A stretch of DNA of 35,246 nucleotides from CAIOJG01 sp964477455 (GTDB taxonomy: Bacteria; Patescibacteriota; Patescibacteriia; Magasanikbacterales; GWA2-37-8). Under the pieces are notes generated by a model. It saw only the letters and a program-made list of their open reading frames with translations, ran no database searches and was not told where the DNA came from. Made by a program: the position numbers and the translations under genes. Where the stretch lies: assembly GCA_964477455.1 (NCBI GenBank), contig CAYZHG010000106.1, positions 1 through 35,246 of the forward strand, read 5' to 3'. Positions 6,213 through 14,850 of the stretch are shown here, piece after piece (position 1 is the stretch's first letter; each line of letters begins with the position of its first letter).

Positions 6213-9200
6213 ATGTCTATACTTGGGCTACGAATAGCTGAATTCCGTAAAAAAATGTCTTTCACACAGCAAAAGCTCTCAGAGCTGGCGGGGGTGGATT
6301 ACAACACTCTACGAAAAATCGAAACGGGAATGACTAAGAATCCGGGCCAAGAAATAATTGTAAAAATAGCATCTGCTTTAAGCATTCCGATAACTACGCT
6401 CATTGAAGAACCTAAGCCAACCACCTTCGGCGAAGGCATATTGCCCTTTCTACAGTTATCTCCCGACCGATTTGAAAGTCTTGTTCTAAAGATACTAAGC
6501 GAAGATAGTAATTACCGAAATGTTGAGCCATATGGAGGCATGGGCGATAAAAAGAGAGATGTTTTGGCAAAGATGGTGGTCGATGGTAAGATTTCAGACA
6601 AATCTACCTTATTTCAGGCTAAGAGGCATAAAACAACCTCGTCAACAACCCTAAACGGTGAACTCGATAAAATTAAAATTCATTTTTTTGACACCGCAGA
6701 ACCTGCTACTCCCATCGAGGGAATTGTGTTTTGCTTGGCTGATGTGCCCTCGCCCATAATTAAAGATCGTGTTAAAGAATGTGCGAGGGCATTGGGTTTA
6801 CCCGAACCTATTTTTTGGGACGCTCGCCTACTTGATGTTAAATGCCATGCGAGCAAAAGCATAATGAACGAGTACTTTCGTGGACACCTACACGAAATCA
6901 AAGAGGGAATCGAGAATATTTCTTCACAACTCGAAACCAATTTGTCTGGTATAAAATCAGATGTTAAAAAAAGCATAGAAATGTCCCAATCCGCGATAGC
7001 TGATGTGAAAGAAGCTATTACATCATTTAGCTCAGCTGACGACGCCGAAATGCAAAGAGCTCGACGTTTAATCGGCGAGGGTAAATATACCGAAGCCAAG
7101 GAAATTCTTTTAACGTTAAAAGAGAAAGTAGAAAAATCTAACGATAGTAATCGGCTTAAAAAACTTTACAATAATTTAGGACTTTGCTTTGCAAAAAGTG
7201 GAGATGATTCTTATATTATAAAAGGAATTGAGCTTCTTGAAAAAGCTTTAGATATTGACAATACATTTTCTGCCCCAAAAAGGAACCTGATATCGGTGAT
7301 AACCGATAACGGTTTATCTGAAAAATATAAACAAGCTGTCTATTTGGGCAAACAGCTCTACGAAAGTGAGCCATATAATTCTGACTTTCTGTCCTCCTAT
7401 ATTTTTGCACTGAATGCCTCTGGTAACAGAAAAGACGCTCGCGCAATCTTAGAATCAATAAGTGATATCGAGAAAAGAGTATCCGAAAACGAAGGTCTTT
7501 GCGTTGCTGCGATAATTGTTTATTTTGGTGAAGATGAATTTATGCAAAAAGCAGGGGCTCTGGTCGAAATTGGGTTAAAGAGCTTCCCAGATTCTCCCCC
7601 TATGAATCGTTTTAAAGGCAGTTTTTTGATGTATGAAGCAGAGAAAAAAGGTTACGGGTATCTCGGAGACGATCCCTTACCGATTTTTAAGGATTTAGAT
7701 ATGGTTTCAAAAGCTGTAGAACACTTTGAAAGATCTCTATCTCTTATGGAAAATGGGCCATGGCCAGAATTTGCTAAAAATCAAGTCAGGTTCTTCATCT
7801 ATAACACCCGCACTCTTTTGCACGAGGGAAGAAGAGAACAGCTTGGAGATCTCTTAGAACAATCACGAGAGATCGAACCTGAACTTCTTTCGGACGATGA
7901 AAAAAGGAATAAGCTTCTCGCTGATGTATCACTAGAGTTACATCAAAAAAACTCTCGAAGAGCTTACGAATTGGCGACTGAGTTTATTAAAAAGTACAAC
8001 TGTAGTTATGAAAGCGTAAAAAAAATTGCTAGAAATTTTCTTCAATACGGCGCTGTTGAGCAAGCCATAAAATTTCTGACATCTATTACCGAGGAAGCCA
8101 AAGAAGCTGAAGACTTTGAGTGCTGGGCGTTACTGAGTCAATGCTACCTCCTTATCGGCGACAAAAATTCTGCACTGAGAGTGATGAATGAGTCAAAAAC
8201 ATTTTTTGCCAGTAAAAATCCCGAGACATTTAATACTATTCTATCACATTACGGAGCCGTCGCAGCTCGTTACAAGGACAATAGCGAATCAAGTCGTCTT
8301 CTCGATAACATCTGGGAATTACAAAAAAATCTTCCTAATGAAACCATCCTAAAACCAATCAAGGCCATTGAAGAAGATGGTAGTCTTTCCCCCGAGATAA
8401 AGAATATATTAGAAAATGCTAAGGAAGATTTTGAATCTAAACGCGATTTGCTGGCAACAAATCCTGTTCCTGTCTATTTTTTGATGGTAGATAAGATGTT
8501 TGGCAGATCATTTCCAGAAGTTTTGGAACTTCCAAGAGAAAGCTTTGATTTCAGTTTTGTGCTACCGTACAATCAGCTAGACAATGACTTTGCTAAAAAG
8601 CAAAAATTGAACTTCGATAATGGTACTACTTTCGTCTTGGATTATAGTGCGCTTTTAAATTTAGCCCGAAGTAAGCAACTTGGGCTGTTTGCTGCTCTTG
8701 GGAAAAAAGTCGTCGCCTCAGAGCATCTTCTCTGGACCGTTCAAAGAGATCTTATTATTTTAGAAGACTCTTCATTAAGAGAAGCGTGGAATTTTTTACG
8801 AAGTGATTTAATAGAGTTATTCCCTCATAGGGAACAACTAGTTGGGATGCCCGAAAAAATGCGAACATTCTTTGAAACTGAAATGAAATGCCAGTGGTTA
8901 ACGCAAGAGATTGACTACTGCATTAAAAATGATGCGGTCTTAATCACTGACGATCTTAGATTGTGGCATTATATGTACTCTACAGAAGTTAAATCGAAAG
9001 CCGTTAACAGCTTTATCTTCTTCCAAGAAGGATTATCGAGAGGAGCGCTGGACGTTGTACAATACAGCCTGGTTATCGCTGAACTCGCCGATCTGTTTTA
9101 TCACTTTCTACCCTTTAATGGGGAGAATTTCCTACACATTATTCTCGAAGATGATCGCAAGATAGAACAGGGACAATTAGCATCACTAACTTTTAAATAT

Positions 9201-9599
9201 TCTGATTATGAGTTTAAAATTTCCAGACGAGCCTACCACCTACTAAACCAAGTTAAACTTCCAGGAGCAAATACAGATAGTTTTCTTCAAGTTTGCTTGG
9301 AATTCATTTCACGATTAGCGAAGCTTAGTGTTCTAGAAAAAGAAAAGATATCCTGGGTGATGTTTCTTACTAATTTTTTCTCAAATTTTATTCCACAAGA
9401 AAGCCTTGTTCCGGGAGACGAAGTGCTTGCAAAATATATAGATTTCATTGCAAAAGGGTGGGGTTTATTGCTTAGACACTTACCAAAGGATTCGAGAGAA
9501 GATATAGAAAAGGCAACAGCAGACATAAAAAACGAACATATTCAAAGAGCTATCCGCCACGCAATAAAAGTACAGCTAGAAAGAGAGCAGCAGCGGTAA
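6213..9599 (+). CDS. HTH (XRE) - Mrr-like nuclease - TPR - PIN-like domain fusion protein, putative defence protein
   Basis: A 1128-residue multidomain protein. Residues 5-58 are an XRE/Cro HTH (LRIAEFRKKMSFTQQKLSEL). Residues about 80-215 look like an Mrr-type PD-(D/E)XK endonuclease: helix SPDRFESLVLKIL, then GGMGDKKRDVLA (Asp116) and LFQAKRH (Gln135-x-Lys137, the QxK form). Residues 225-270 are a predicted coiled coil. Residues 277-700 are helical repeats of TPR type (for example AEMQRARRLIGEGKYTEAKE). Residues about 750-771 (NPVPVYFLMVDKMFGRSFPE) precede a PIN-like domain at 805-935 with FVLDYSALLNL (Asp810), Glu837 and VLITDDLRLW (Asp913/914). The helical C terminus ends at 1128. The TPR plus PIN part recalls proteins of predicted bacterial conflict systems. 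No methyltransferase is adjacent. Codons are richer in G/C endings than in neighbours, and the gene sits alone between a tRNA and a terminator, suggesting acquisition. No Shine-Dalgarno site is seen. Domain order is visible; function is inferred. Confidence 0.75.
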   Translation: MSILGLRIAEFRKKMSFTQQKLSELAGVDYNTLRKIETGMTKNPGQEIIVKIASALSIPITTLIEEPKPTTFGEGILPFLQLSPDRFESLVLKILSEDSNYRNVEPYGGMGDKKRDVLAKMVVDGKISDKSTLFQAKRHKTTSSTTLNGELDKIKIHFFDTAEPATPIEGIVFCLADVPSPIIKDRVKECARALGLPEPIFWDARLLDVKCHASKSIMNEYFRGHLHEIKEGIENISSQLETNLSGIKSDVKKSIEMSQSAIADVKEAITSFSSADDAEMQRARRLIGEGKYTEAKEILLTLKEKVEKSNDSNRLKKLYNNLGLCFAKSGDDSYIIKGIELLEKALDIDNTFSAPKRNLISVITDNGLSEKYKQAVYLGKQLYESEPYNSDFLSSYIFALNASGNRKDARAILESISDIEKRVSENEGLCVAAIIVYFGEDEFMQKAGALVEIGLKSFPDSPPMNRFKGSFLMYEAEKKGYGYLGDDPLPIFKDLDMVSKAVEHFERSLSLMENGPWPEFAKNQVRFFIYNTRTLLHEGRREQLGDLLEQSREIEPELLSDDEKRNKLLADVSLELHQKNSRRAYELATEFIKKYNCSYESVKKIARNFLQYGAVEQAIKFLTSITEEAKEAEDFECWALLSQCYLLIGDKNSALRVMNESKTFFASKNPETFNTILSHYGAVAARYKDNSESSRLLDNIWELQKNLPNETILKPIKAIEEDGSLSPEIKNILENAKEDFESKRDLLATNPVPVYFLMVDKMFGRSFPEVLELPRESFDFSFVLPYNQLDNDFAKKQKLNFDNGTTFVLDYSALLNLARSKQLGLFAALGKKVVASEHLLWTVQRDLIILEDSSLREAWNFLRSDLIELFPHREQLVGMPEKMRTFFETEMKCQWLTQEIDYCIKNDAVLITDDLRLWHYMYSTEVKSKAVNSFIFFQEGLSRGALDVVQYSLVIAELADLFYHFLPFNGENFLHIILEDDRKIEQGQLASLTFKYSDYEFKISRRAYHLLNQVKLPGANTDSFLQVCLEFISRLAKLSVLEKEKISWVMFLTNFFSNFIPQESLVPGDEVLAKYIDFIAKGWGLLLRHLPKDSREDIEKATADIKNEHIQRAIRHAIKVQLEREQQR

Positions 9600-9695
9600 G
9601 TTCCTTTATGGATTAACGAGCTGCGCATTTGGTGTACTTTCTCAAACCCACCACTGGGTATGAAGTTAAGTATTGATTAAATTTTAGATCAACTC

Positions 9696-9750
9696 AGACC
9701 ACTGTTTGATTTCTTTAAAGAAGCAGTTCCAATGGTCAATGGAGTGGTCT
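9696..9750. other. Inverted repeat downstream of the fusion gene
   Basis: An 8-bp perfect stem AGACCACT/AGTGGTCT (9696-9703 with 9743-9750) encloses 39 nt that contain a 12-bp palindrome TTCTTTAAAGAA (9711-9722). It has no T tract, so it is not a plain terminator; it may be a 3' mRNA structure. Nothing else is seen in 9600-9760. Confidence 0.4.
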
Positions 9751-9761
9751 ACAAATATTGT

Positions 9762-9789
9762 AAAAACCGCTAAACTTAGCGGTTTTTTT
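9762..9789. terminator. Bidirectional terminator
   Basis: AAAAACCGCTAA/TTAGCGGTTTTT (9762-9773 with 9776-9787) followed by further T residues, between the convergent fusion gene and the deacetylase gene. Confidence 0.85.
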
Positions 9790-9810
9790 GTTTAAATATA
9801 TCCGTAAAAT

Positions 9811-10665
9811 TTATTTTTGATTATTTATTACCGCATAAAATCTTTTCATATCATTGGTCACCATAAAGCTGTGGAGAGTATATAAATCATCTTTAGTGTG
9901 CGTTGTTCTTTCAAAGCCGATACGCGCAGAAGTATATCCAGCTTCCTTTATTTCGGATATAGTGATTGGTTTGTGTAGGCCAAATGGATAGGCAAAAGCC
10001 GTTATTGTTTTACCGATTTGTTCTTCTATAATTTTTTTACTTTCCACAATTTCTATTTTAAGTTTGGTGGTGTCAGTAATTTTCCATAGATATGGATGTG
10101 ATTTACTATGTCCACCAATTTCCATATTAAATTTTGACAGTTCTCGTACTTGCTCCCATGTGAAAAATTTTGGACGACCGATTGCATTGGTATAAATAAA
10201 GAAAGTGGCGGTCATACCTTCTTTATTTAAAATTGGAACAGCATTAGTGAATTGAGTCTCTAAACCATCATCCAAACTTATTATCACCGGTTTAGTCGGT
10301 AGAGATTTTCCGTCAAAATAATTTGTTAAATCTTCGAAACTAATTGTAGTGTATCCCTGGGCTTTTAAATATTTCAATTGTTTTTCAAAGTTATTTGGGT
10401 GAACATCGTATATTTTGTTCGCATTAGGTTCGCCGACATATGATGGTCGAATGCTGTGATAAACTAAAATTGGCACACGTATTGGGGGAATCAATTTCGA
10501 TGGTGTCGATGTGACTTTTGTGTTTAATGTATCAATTTTCGCTGGGATTGATAATTGATTTTCGAATTTAATGCGTGCATTTTTTTTATTGGATACGAAA
10601 AATACACCAATTGAAATGATTAAAAATATGACTGTTAAAAAAATAATTTTAAGTTTTAACTTCAT
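9811..10665 (-). CDS. Membrane-anchored polysaccharide deacetylase (NodB homology)
   Basis: A 284-residue carbohydrate esterase family 4 protein with one N-terminal membrane anchor (about 5-23, FLTVIFLIISIGVFFV) and an extracellular NodB domain. Motifs in order: VYHSIRP, SLDDGLETQF (catalytic and metal Asp), GGHSKSHP (HxxxH metal site) and FAYPFG. It probably removes N-acetyl groups from peptidoglycan or another envelope polysaccharide. An upstream in-frame ATG at 10704 exists, but a TATAAT at 10673-10678 lies between the two candidates and ends 7 bp before ATG 10665, so I choose 10665 and expect a leaderless message. Confidence 0.88.
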   Translation of the reverse strand: MKLKLKIIFLTVIFLIISIGVFFVSNKKNARIKFENQLSIPAKIDTLNTKVTSTPSKLIPPIRVPILVYHSIRPSYVGEPNANKIYDVHPNNFEKQLKYLKAQGYTTISFEDLTNYFDGKSLPTKPVIISLDDGLETQFTNAVPILNKEGMTATFFIYTNAIGRPKFFTWEQVRELSKFNMEIGGHSKSHPYLWKITDTTKLKIEIVESKKIIEEQIGKTITAFAYPFGLHKPITISEIKEAGYTSARIGFERTTHTKDDLYTLHSFMVTNDMKRFYAVINNQK

Positions 10666-10672
10666 ATCTTTT

Positions 10673-10678
10673 ATTATA
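10673..10678 (-). promoter_or_regulatory. -10 box of the deacetylase gene, deciding its start
   Basis: TATAAT on the minus strand, 7 bp before ATG 10665. A weak TTATGT lies about 17 bp further upstream. Confidence 0.6.
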
Positions 10679-10770
10679 GCATAAATAGTTTTTAAACATA
10701 ACATTTATAATAAATAAAATTTGTGGTACTATATAATAGCTAATATTGATTGATAAATTAATCAAATCAT

Positions 10771-13626
10771 ATGTCTGGTCTAAATAAAAATAAAATAGGT
10801 GCATCGGTAGCATCTATTTTTCGATTTAGTAAAAAAATAAATAATAAACAAACAGAACAAAAATTACAAGAAGCTGAAGAAAAATTTTCCGCAGCATTTA
10901 ATGCTTCTCCTGATTTAATGGCGATTACCAAATTTTCGGATGGAACAATTCTGGAAGTTAATGAGGGGTATTCCAAGCTTTTAGGCTTTACGCGAGCAGA
11001 ATCCATTGGTAAAACGACCACGGAGCTATTGATTTGGGGGAATGCTAAGGGTCGACAAAAATTTGTTGATCTACTGCTAAAAACCGGTCAAGTCATTGAT
11101 TTTGAAACTACGCTAAGACGTAAAAATGGCACAATGGTAACGGTTCTTGACTCTGCTAGAATATTTACATTTCAAGGAGAGAAATGTGTGCTGTCAATTG
11201 CACATGATATTACAAATAGAAAACAGTTTGAAGCAGTTCTAAAAGAAAAAGAAGAAAAGTATTATACTCTAATACAAAAAATTGAAGCTGGGGTCGTAGT
11301 TCATGGTCCAGATACAAAGATTCTAGTTTGTAATTCTGCTGCTCAAGAGATTTTGGGACTTACAGAAGATCAGCTATTGGGAAAAACAGCATTTGATCCA
11401 ACCTGGTCATTTTTTAAAGAAGATGGCTCAGTAGCTAATGTTATGGATTATCCAGTTAATTTGGTGATAAAAACAAAAAAGCCACTGAGAAATTATATAC
11501 TACGAGTACATCGTTCAAATGACAAAAATGACGTCTGGGTTTTGATAAGTGCTGATACAATATTAAATAAAAATGGGAAAATTGTTCAAGTGGTCGTAAC
11601 TTTTGTAGATGTTACAAAACGAAAAATTAATGAAATTGAACGCGAACAATTTTTTAGATTTTTTAATTTGTCGACAGATATCATGGTAATTGCTGATCCA
11701 AATGGTGCTTTTAAAAAAGTTAATCCTACTTGCTTGAATCTGCTTGGCTATACAGAAAAAGAGCTTTTGTCAAAATCATTTATTGATTTTGTTTATTGTG
11801 ATGATAAACAGCCTACTCTCGATGAAATGGCAAAACAGATCAAAATTGGTTCATCTTTAAATTTTGAAAATCGTTATCTGTGTAAGGGAGGTAAAGTCGT
11901 GTGGTTGTCGTGGCGAGCAACTTTTAATAAAGCTGAAGGTTTGACCTACGCTACTGCTCGTGATATTACCGAAAAAAAATTAGCTGAAATTGCAATTGAT
12001 CGCAAAAATCGTGCTTTAAAAATTGTGAGTGGAATTAACCAATCGCTAATTCATATTACCGATGAAAATGTTTTATTGAATGATGCTTGCCATATTGCTG
12101 TTGAAATTGGAGGTTATCTTTTAGCTTGGGTTGGTTTTGCAGTGCAAGATAAAAACAAAATGGTTGAGGTGGTTGCACGTGCGGGGAGTGGGTCAACTTA
12201 TCTTGATGATATTAAAATTGTCTGGGCAAACAATGAATATGGCCGTGGTCCAACAGGATCGGCGATTCGGACCGGAAAAACACAAATGTCACGCAACATT
12301 TCGATAGATCCTAAAATGATTCCTTGGAGAAAATCTGCTAAAAAATATGGCTTTAAGTCTTCGATTGCTTTGCCTCTTATAAACAACCGAAAAACATTTG
12401 GTACAATTAATATTTATTCTGGCGAAATTGATGCATTTAATGACGATGAAGTTCGTATTTTAGAAGAATTGGCGAGTGATTTGTCGTTTGGAATCATTAC
12501 ACAACGCAATCGGGCCGAACAGCTAAAAATGGTTGAGGTAATTAAAAGTAATGAATCGACACTAAAAGAAGCTCAGCGCATTGGTCATTTTGGAAATTGG
12601 AGTTGGGATATGAAAACAGATAAAATTGTCTGGTCGGATGAATATTACCGTATTATCGGTTTTGATCCGAAAAAATCCCCTCCAGGCTACAAAGATCATT
12701 TAAAAATTTACACTTCTGAAAGTGCTGCTAGATTGGACGAGGCGGTAAAAAGAAATATAAAAACCGGCGAGTCATATATATTGGATTTAGAAATAGCTAC
12801 GCCAAATGCGACTTGTCAATGGATAACAGCGCGAAGTGAATCAGTCTACGATGCTCATGGAAAAATTATCGGTCTTCGTGGTACAGCCCAAGATATTACC
12901 GAAGCCAAAAAAATTGACCAAATGAAATCGGAATTTGTTTCACTCGCTTCTCATCAATTACGCACTCCACTTACGGGAATTAAATGGTTGTCTGAGTTGC
13001 TTTTGCGTGATCCTGAAAAGACTCTTACTGCCGATCAAAATGATCTCATGAATGGGATTGTAATGAGTACAAAACGAACGATTAATTTGGTTGATGATTT
13101 GCTTGATGTATCACGTATTGATACTGGGAAAAATTTAAATTTAAATGTTAAACCGGTGGATGTTGTTACGTTGATTAATTTTGCTATTAATGAGAAACGA
13201 CCTTTGATTAATCAAAACAATTTAACAGTGGAATTGTCAGATGCATTATCTAAACCAATCGTTTTAAAAGTAGATAAAGAAAAAATTCAACAGGTATTTG
13301 AAAATCTTTTAGACAATGCTCTTAAATTTTCAACTCCAGGATCTAAGATAAACATTGGGGCAAATTTTGAAAATAATCAAGTCACTTTTTTTGTGAAAGA
13401 TAATGGTGTCGGTATTCCACTAGCAAATCAATCCAAGATTTTTGCAAGATTTTATCGAGCCGACAATGCAACAAAAATTGATAATACTGGTACTGGCCTG
13501 GGTTTGTATATTGCCAAAGGAATTATTGAATATCATCATGGTAAAATATGGTTTGAATCCAAAGAGGGAAAAGGAAGTATATTTTATTTTTCATTACCGC
13601 TAGCTGTGGATTTAGAAAAAAAGTAA
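10771..13626 (+). CDS. Orphan soluble sensor histidine kinase, PAS-PAS-PAS-GAF-PAS-HisKA-HATPase
   Basis: A 951-residue kinase without membrane segments, so it senses cytoplasmic signals. PAS 35-150 (SPDLMAITKFSDGTILEVNE), PAS 160-283, PAS 290-402 and a PAS at 600-712 (GHFGNWSWDMKTDKIVWS) each end with a PAC-type DITxxK or DVTxxK motif. A GAF domain spans about 420-585. HisKA has the H-box SLASHQLRTPLTGIKW with His728. The ATPase domain has N-box ENLLDNALKFS, G1 DNGVGI and G2 GTGLGLYIAKG. No response regulator is adjacent, and no receiver domain is fused. A TATAAT at 10732-10737 and an inverted repeat TTGATT-N8-AATCAA (10746-10765) lie upstream; the ATG has no Shine-Dalgarno site. It is divergent from the deacetylase gene. 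Ligands are unknown. Confidence 0.92.
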   Translation: MSGLNKNKIGASVASIFRFSKKINNKQTEQKLQEAEEKFSAAFNASPDLMAITKFSDGTILEVNEGYSKLLGFTRAESIGKTTTELLIWGNAKGRQKFVDLLLKTGQVIDFETTLRRKNGTMVTVLDSARIFTFQGEKCVLSIAHDITNRKQFEAVLKEKEEKYYTLIQKIEAGVVVHGPDTKILVCNSAAQEILGLTEDQLLGKTAFDPTWSFFKEDGSVANVMDYPVNLVIKTKKPLRNYILRVHRSNDKNDVWVLISADTILNKNGKIVQVVVTFVDVTKRKINEIEREQFFRFFNLSTDIMVIADPNGAFKKVNPTCLNLLGYTEKELLSKSFIDFVYCDDKQPTLDEMAKQIKIGSSLNFENRYLCKGGKVVWLSWRATFNKAEGLTYATARDITEKKLAEIAIDRKNRALKIVSGINQSLIHITDENVLLNDACHIAVEIGGYLLAWVGFAVQDKNKMVEVVARAGSGSTYLDDIKIVWANNEYGRGPTGSAIRTGKTQMSRNISIDPKMIPWRKSAKKYGFKSSIALPLINNRKTFGTINIYSGEIDAFNDDEVRILEELASDLSFGIITQRNRAEQLKMVEVIKSNESTLKEAQRIGHFGNWSWDMKTDKIVWSDEYYRIIGFDPKKSPPGYKDHLKIYTSESAARLDEAVKRNIKTGESYILDLEIATPNATCQWITARSESVYDAHGKIIGLRGTAQDITEAKKIDQMKSEFVSLASHQLRTPLTGIKWLSELLLRDPEKTLTADQNDLMNGIVMSTKRTINLVDDLLDVSRIDTGKNLNLNVKPVDVVTLINFAINEKRPLINQNNLTVELSDALSKPIVLKVDKEKIQQVFENLLDNALKFSTPGSKINIGANFENNQVTFFVKDNGVGIPLANQSKIFARFYRADNATKIDNTGTGLGLYIAKGIIEYHHGKIWFESKEGKGSIFYFSLPLAVDLEKK

Positions 13627-13750
13627 ATAATGCTCATTTATTCTAAGTCACTGTATCTATGTTATCAGTAGTGTGTTATACTCATAATAAGGAAAGGTCT
13701 AAAAAAAATATTATATAATTTATTAAAAAAATATAAAGAAATATTTACAT

Positions 13751-14776
13751 ATGAAAGTATCCAATAAGATCTCAACGATTGCTTTGGCAGTTGCGCTTAC
13801 ATTTAGTCTATCTGGAGCAGTTGAGGTAAATGCTGCTACAGTCGTAAATCTTGGTTCAGCAGACAGTTTTGCAGTTTTGGCAGCTTCCACAATCACCAAT
13901 ACTGGTGCAAGTACTATTAATGGTAATTTGGGATTAAGTCCTGGAACTTCTGTTACTGGTTTTCCTCCTGGGATTATGAATGGCGTTCAAAATATTGCAA
14001 ATGCGAATGCAATTAGCGCTCAAACAGATTTAATAGCAGCGTATGGTTCTGCTGGACAAACTCCAGCTTCAACTGTGTCCGCTGAGCTTGGCGGAACAGT
14101 TAAAAATGCTGGCGTTTATGTATCGAACGATGGTTCGTTTGGTATTACCGGAACATTGACTTTGGATGCTCAAGGAGATCCAAATGCTATATTTATTTTT
14201 AAATCCGCCACAACACTGACAACTGCTGGATTAAGTGTTGTAAACCTTTTAAATGGTGCACAAGCTTGTAATGTTTTTTGGCAAGTAGGAAGTTCTGCTA
14301 CACTTGGTATTAATTCAAATTTCAAAGGTAATATTTTGGCTTTAACTTCAGCTACACTTACAACCGGTGCCACCGTTGACGGTCGTGTATTAGTTCGTAA
14401 TGGTGCAGTTACATTGGATTCAAATACTATTACCAAGGCAACTTGCATGGTAACTCCAACTCCAGTACCTGCAACTCCACCAGCTCCAACTTCAACTCCT
14501 ACTCCAACTTCTTCACCAACCCCTACACCTTTAACCGTTTCTGTCCCAACAACTACGCCAACACCAGTTCCAACTATTATTTCTACTCCAGTTGTAACTG
14601 TTGAAACTGCTCCAATCGTAGCATCTGAAACAGTAGTTGTGCCTACTCCAAAAATGCCAGCCTCGGGCATCGCTCCTGCTGAGACAATTTCTCCATGGAA
14701 TATTGTAGCGCTAGTTAGTCTTTTTGTAACTTTGGCTTCATATTTCGTTGCACGCAGAAAAACAAACAATATATAA
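13751..14776 (+). CDS. Secreted DUF3494 (ice-binding-like) protein with C-terminal cell-surface anchor
   Basis: A 341-residue surface protein. A signal peptide (about 1-28) precedes a DUF3494 domain at about 30-235, the beta-solenoid fold of ice-binding proteins and of many surface adhesins; GTLTLDAQGDPNAIFIFK and ATVDGRVLVRNGAVTLDSNT are characteristic. A Pro/Thr-rich linker (about 236-295, TPTPTSSPTPTP type) leads to MPASG, a hydrophobic helix and RRKTNN. That is a sortase-type sorting signal with a degenerate LPxTG. A sortase gene follows 74 bp downstream. Ice binding cannot be claimed from sequence; adhesion to host or surfaces is equally possible. No Shine-Dalgarno site is seen at the ATG. 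Confidence 0.88.
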   Translation: MKVSNKISTIALAVALTFSLSGAVEVNAATVVNLGSADSFAVLAASTITNTGASTINGNLGLSPGTSVTGFPPGIMNGVQNIANANAISAQTDLIAAYGSAGQTPASTVSAELGGTVKNAGVYVSNDGSFGITGTLTLDAQGDPNAIFIFKSATTLTTAGLSVVNLLNGAQACNVFWQVGSSATLGINSNFKGNILALTSATLTTGATVDGRVLVRNGAVTLDSNTITKATCMVTPTPVPATPPAPTSTPTPTSSPTPTPLTVSVPTTTPTPVPTIISTPVVTVETAPIVASETVVVPTPKMPASGIAPAETISPWNIVALVSLFVTLASYFVARRKTNNI

Positions 14777-14791
14777 TAGAAATTTTCAAAC

Positions 14792-14839
14792 CATTTGATA
14801 AGAGCCGGACAAGATTTTGTCTGGCTCTTGCATTTGATA
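14792..14839. repeat. Hairpin flanked by 9-bp direct repeats
   Basis: CATTTGATA at 14792-14800 and again at 14831-14839 brackets a 13-bp hairpin (14800-14812 with 14817-14829, one G-U pair, loop GATT). There is no T tract. It lies between the DUF3494 gene and the sortase gene and could be an attenuator or mRNA-stabilising structure, or a miniature insertion with target duplication. Confidence 0.55.
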
Positions 14840-14850
14840 GGTATAAAATT

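Noticed and set aside
9811..10704. Longer deacetylase start at 10704
   Set aside because: The TATAAT lies between it and ATG 10665, and the shorter form begins directly with a normal membrane anchor.
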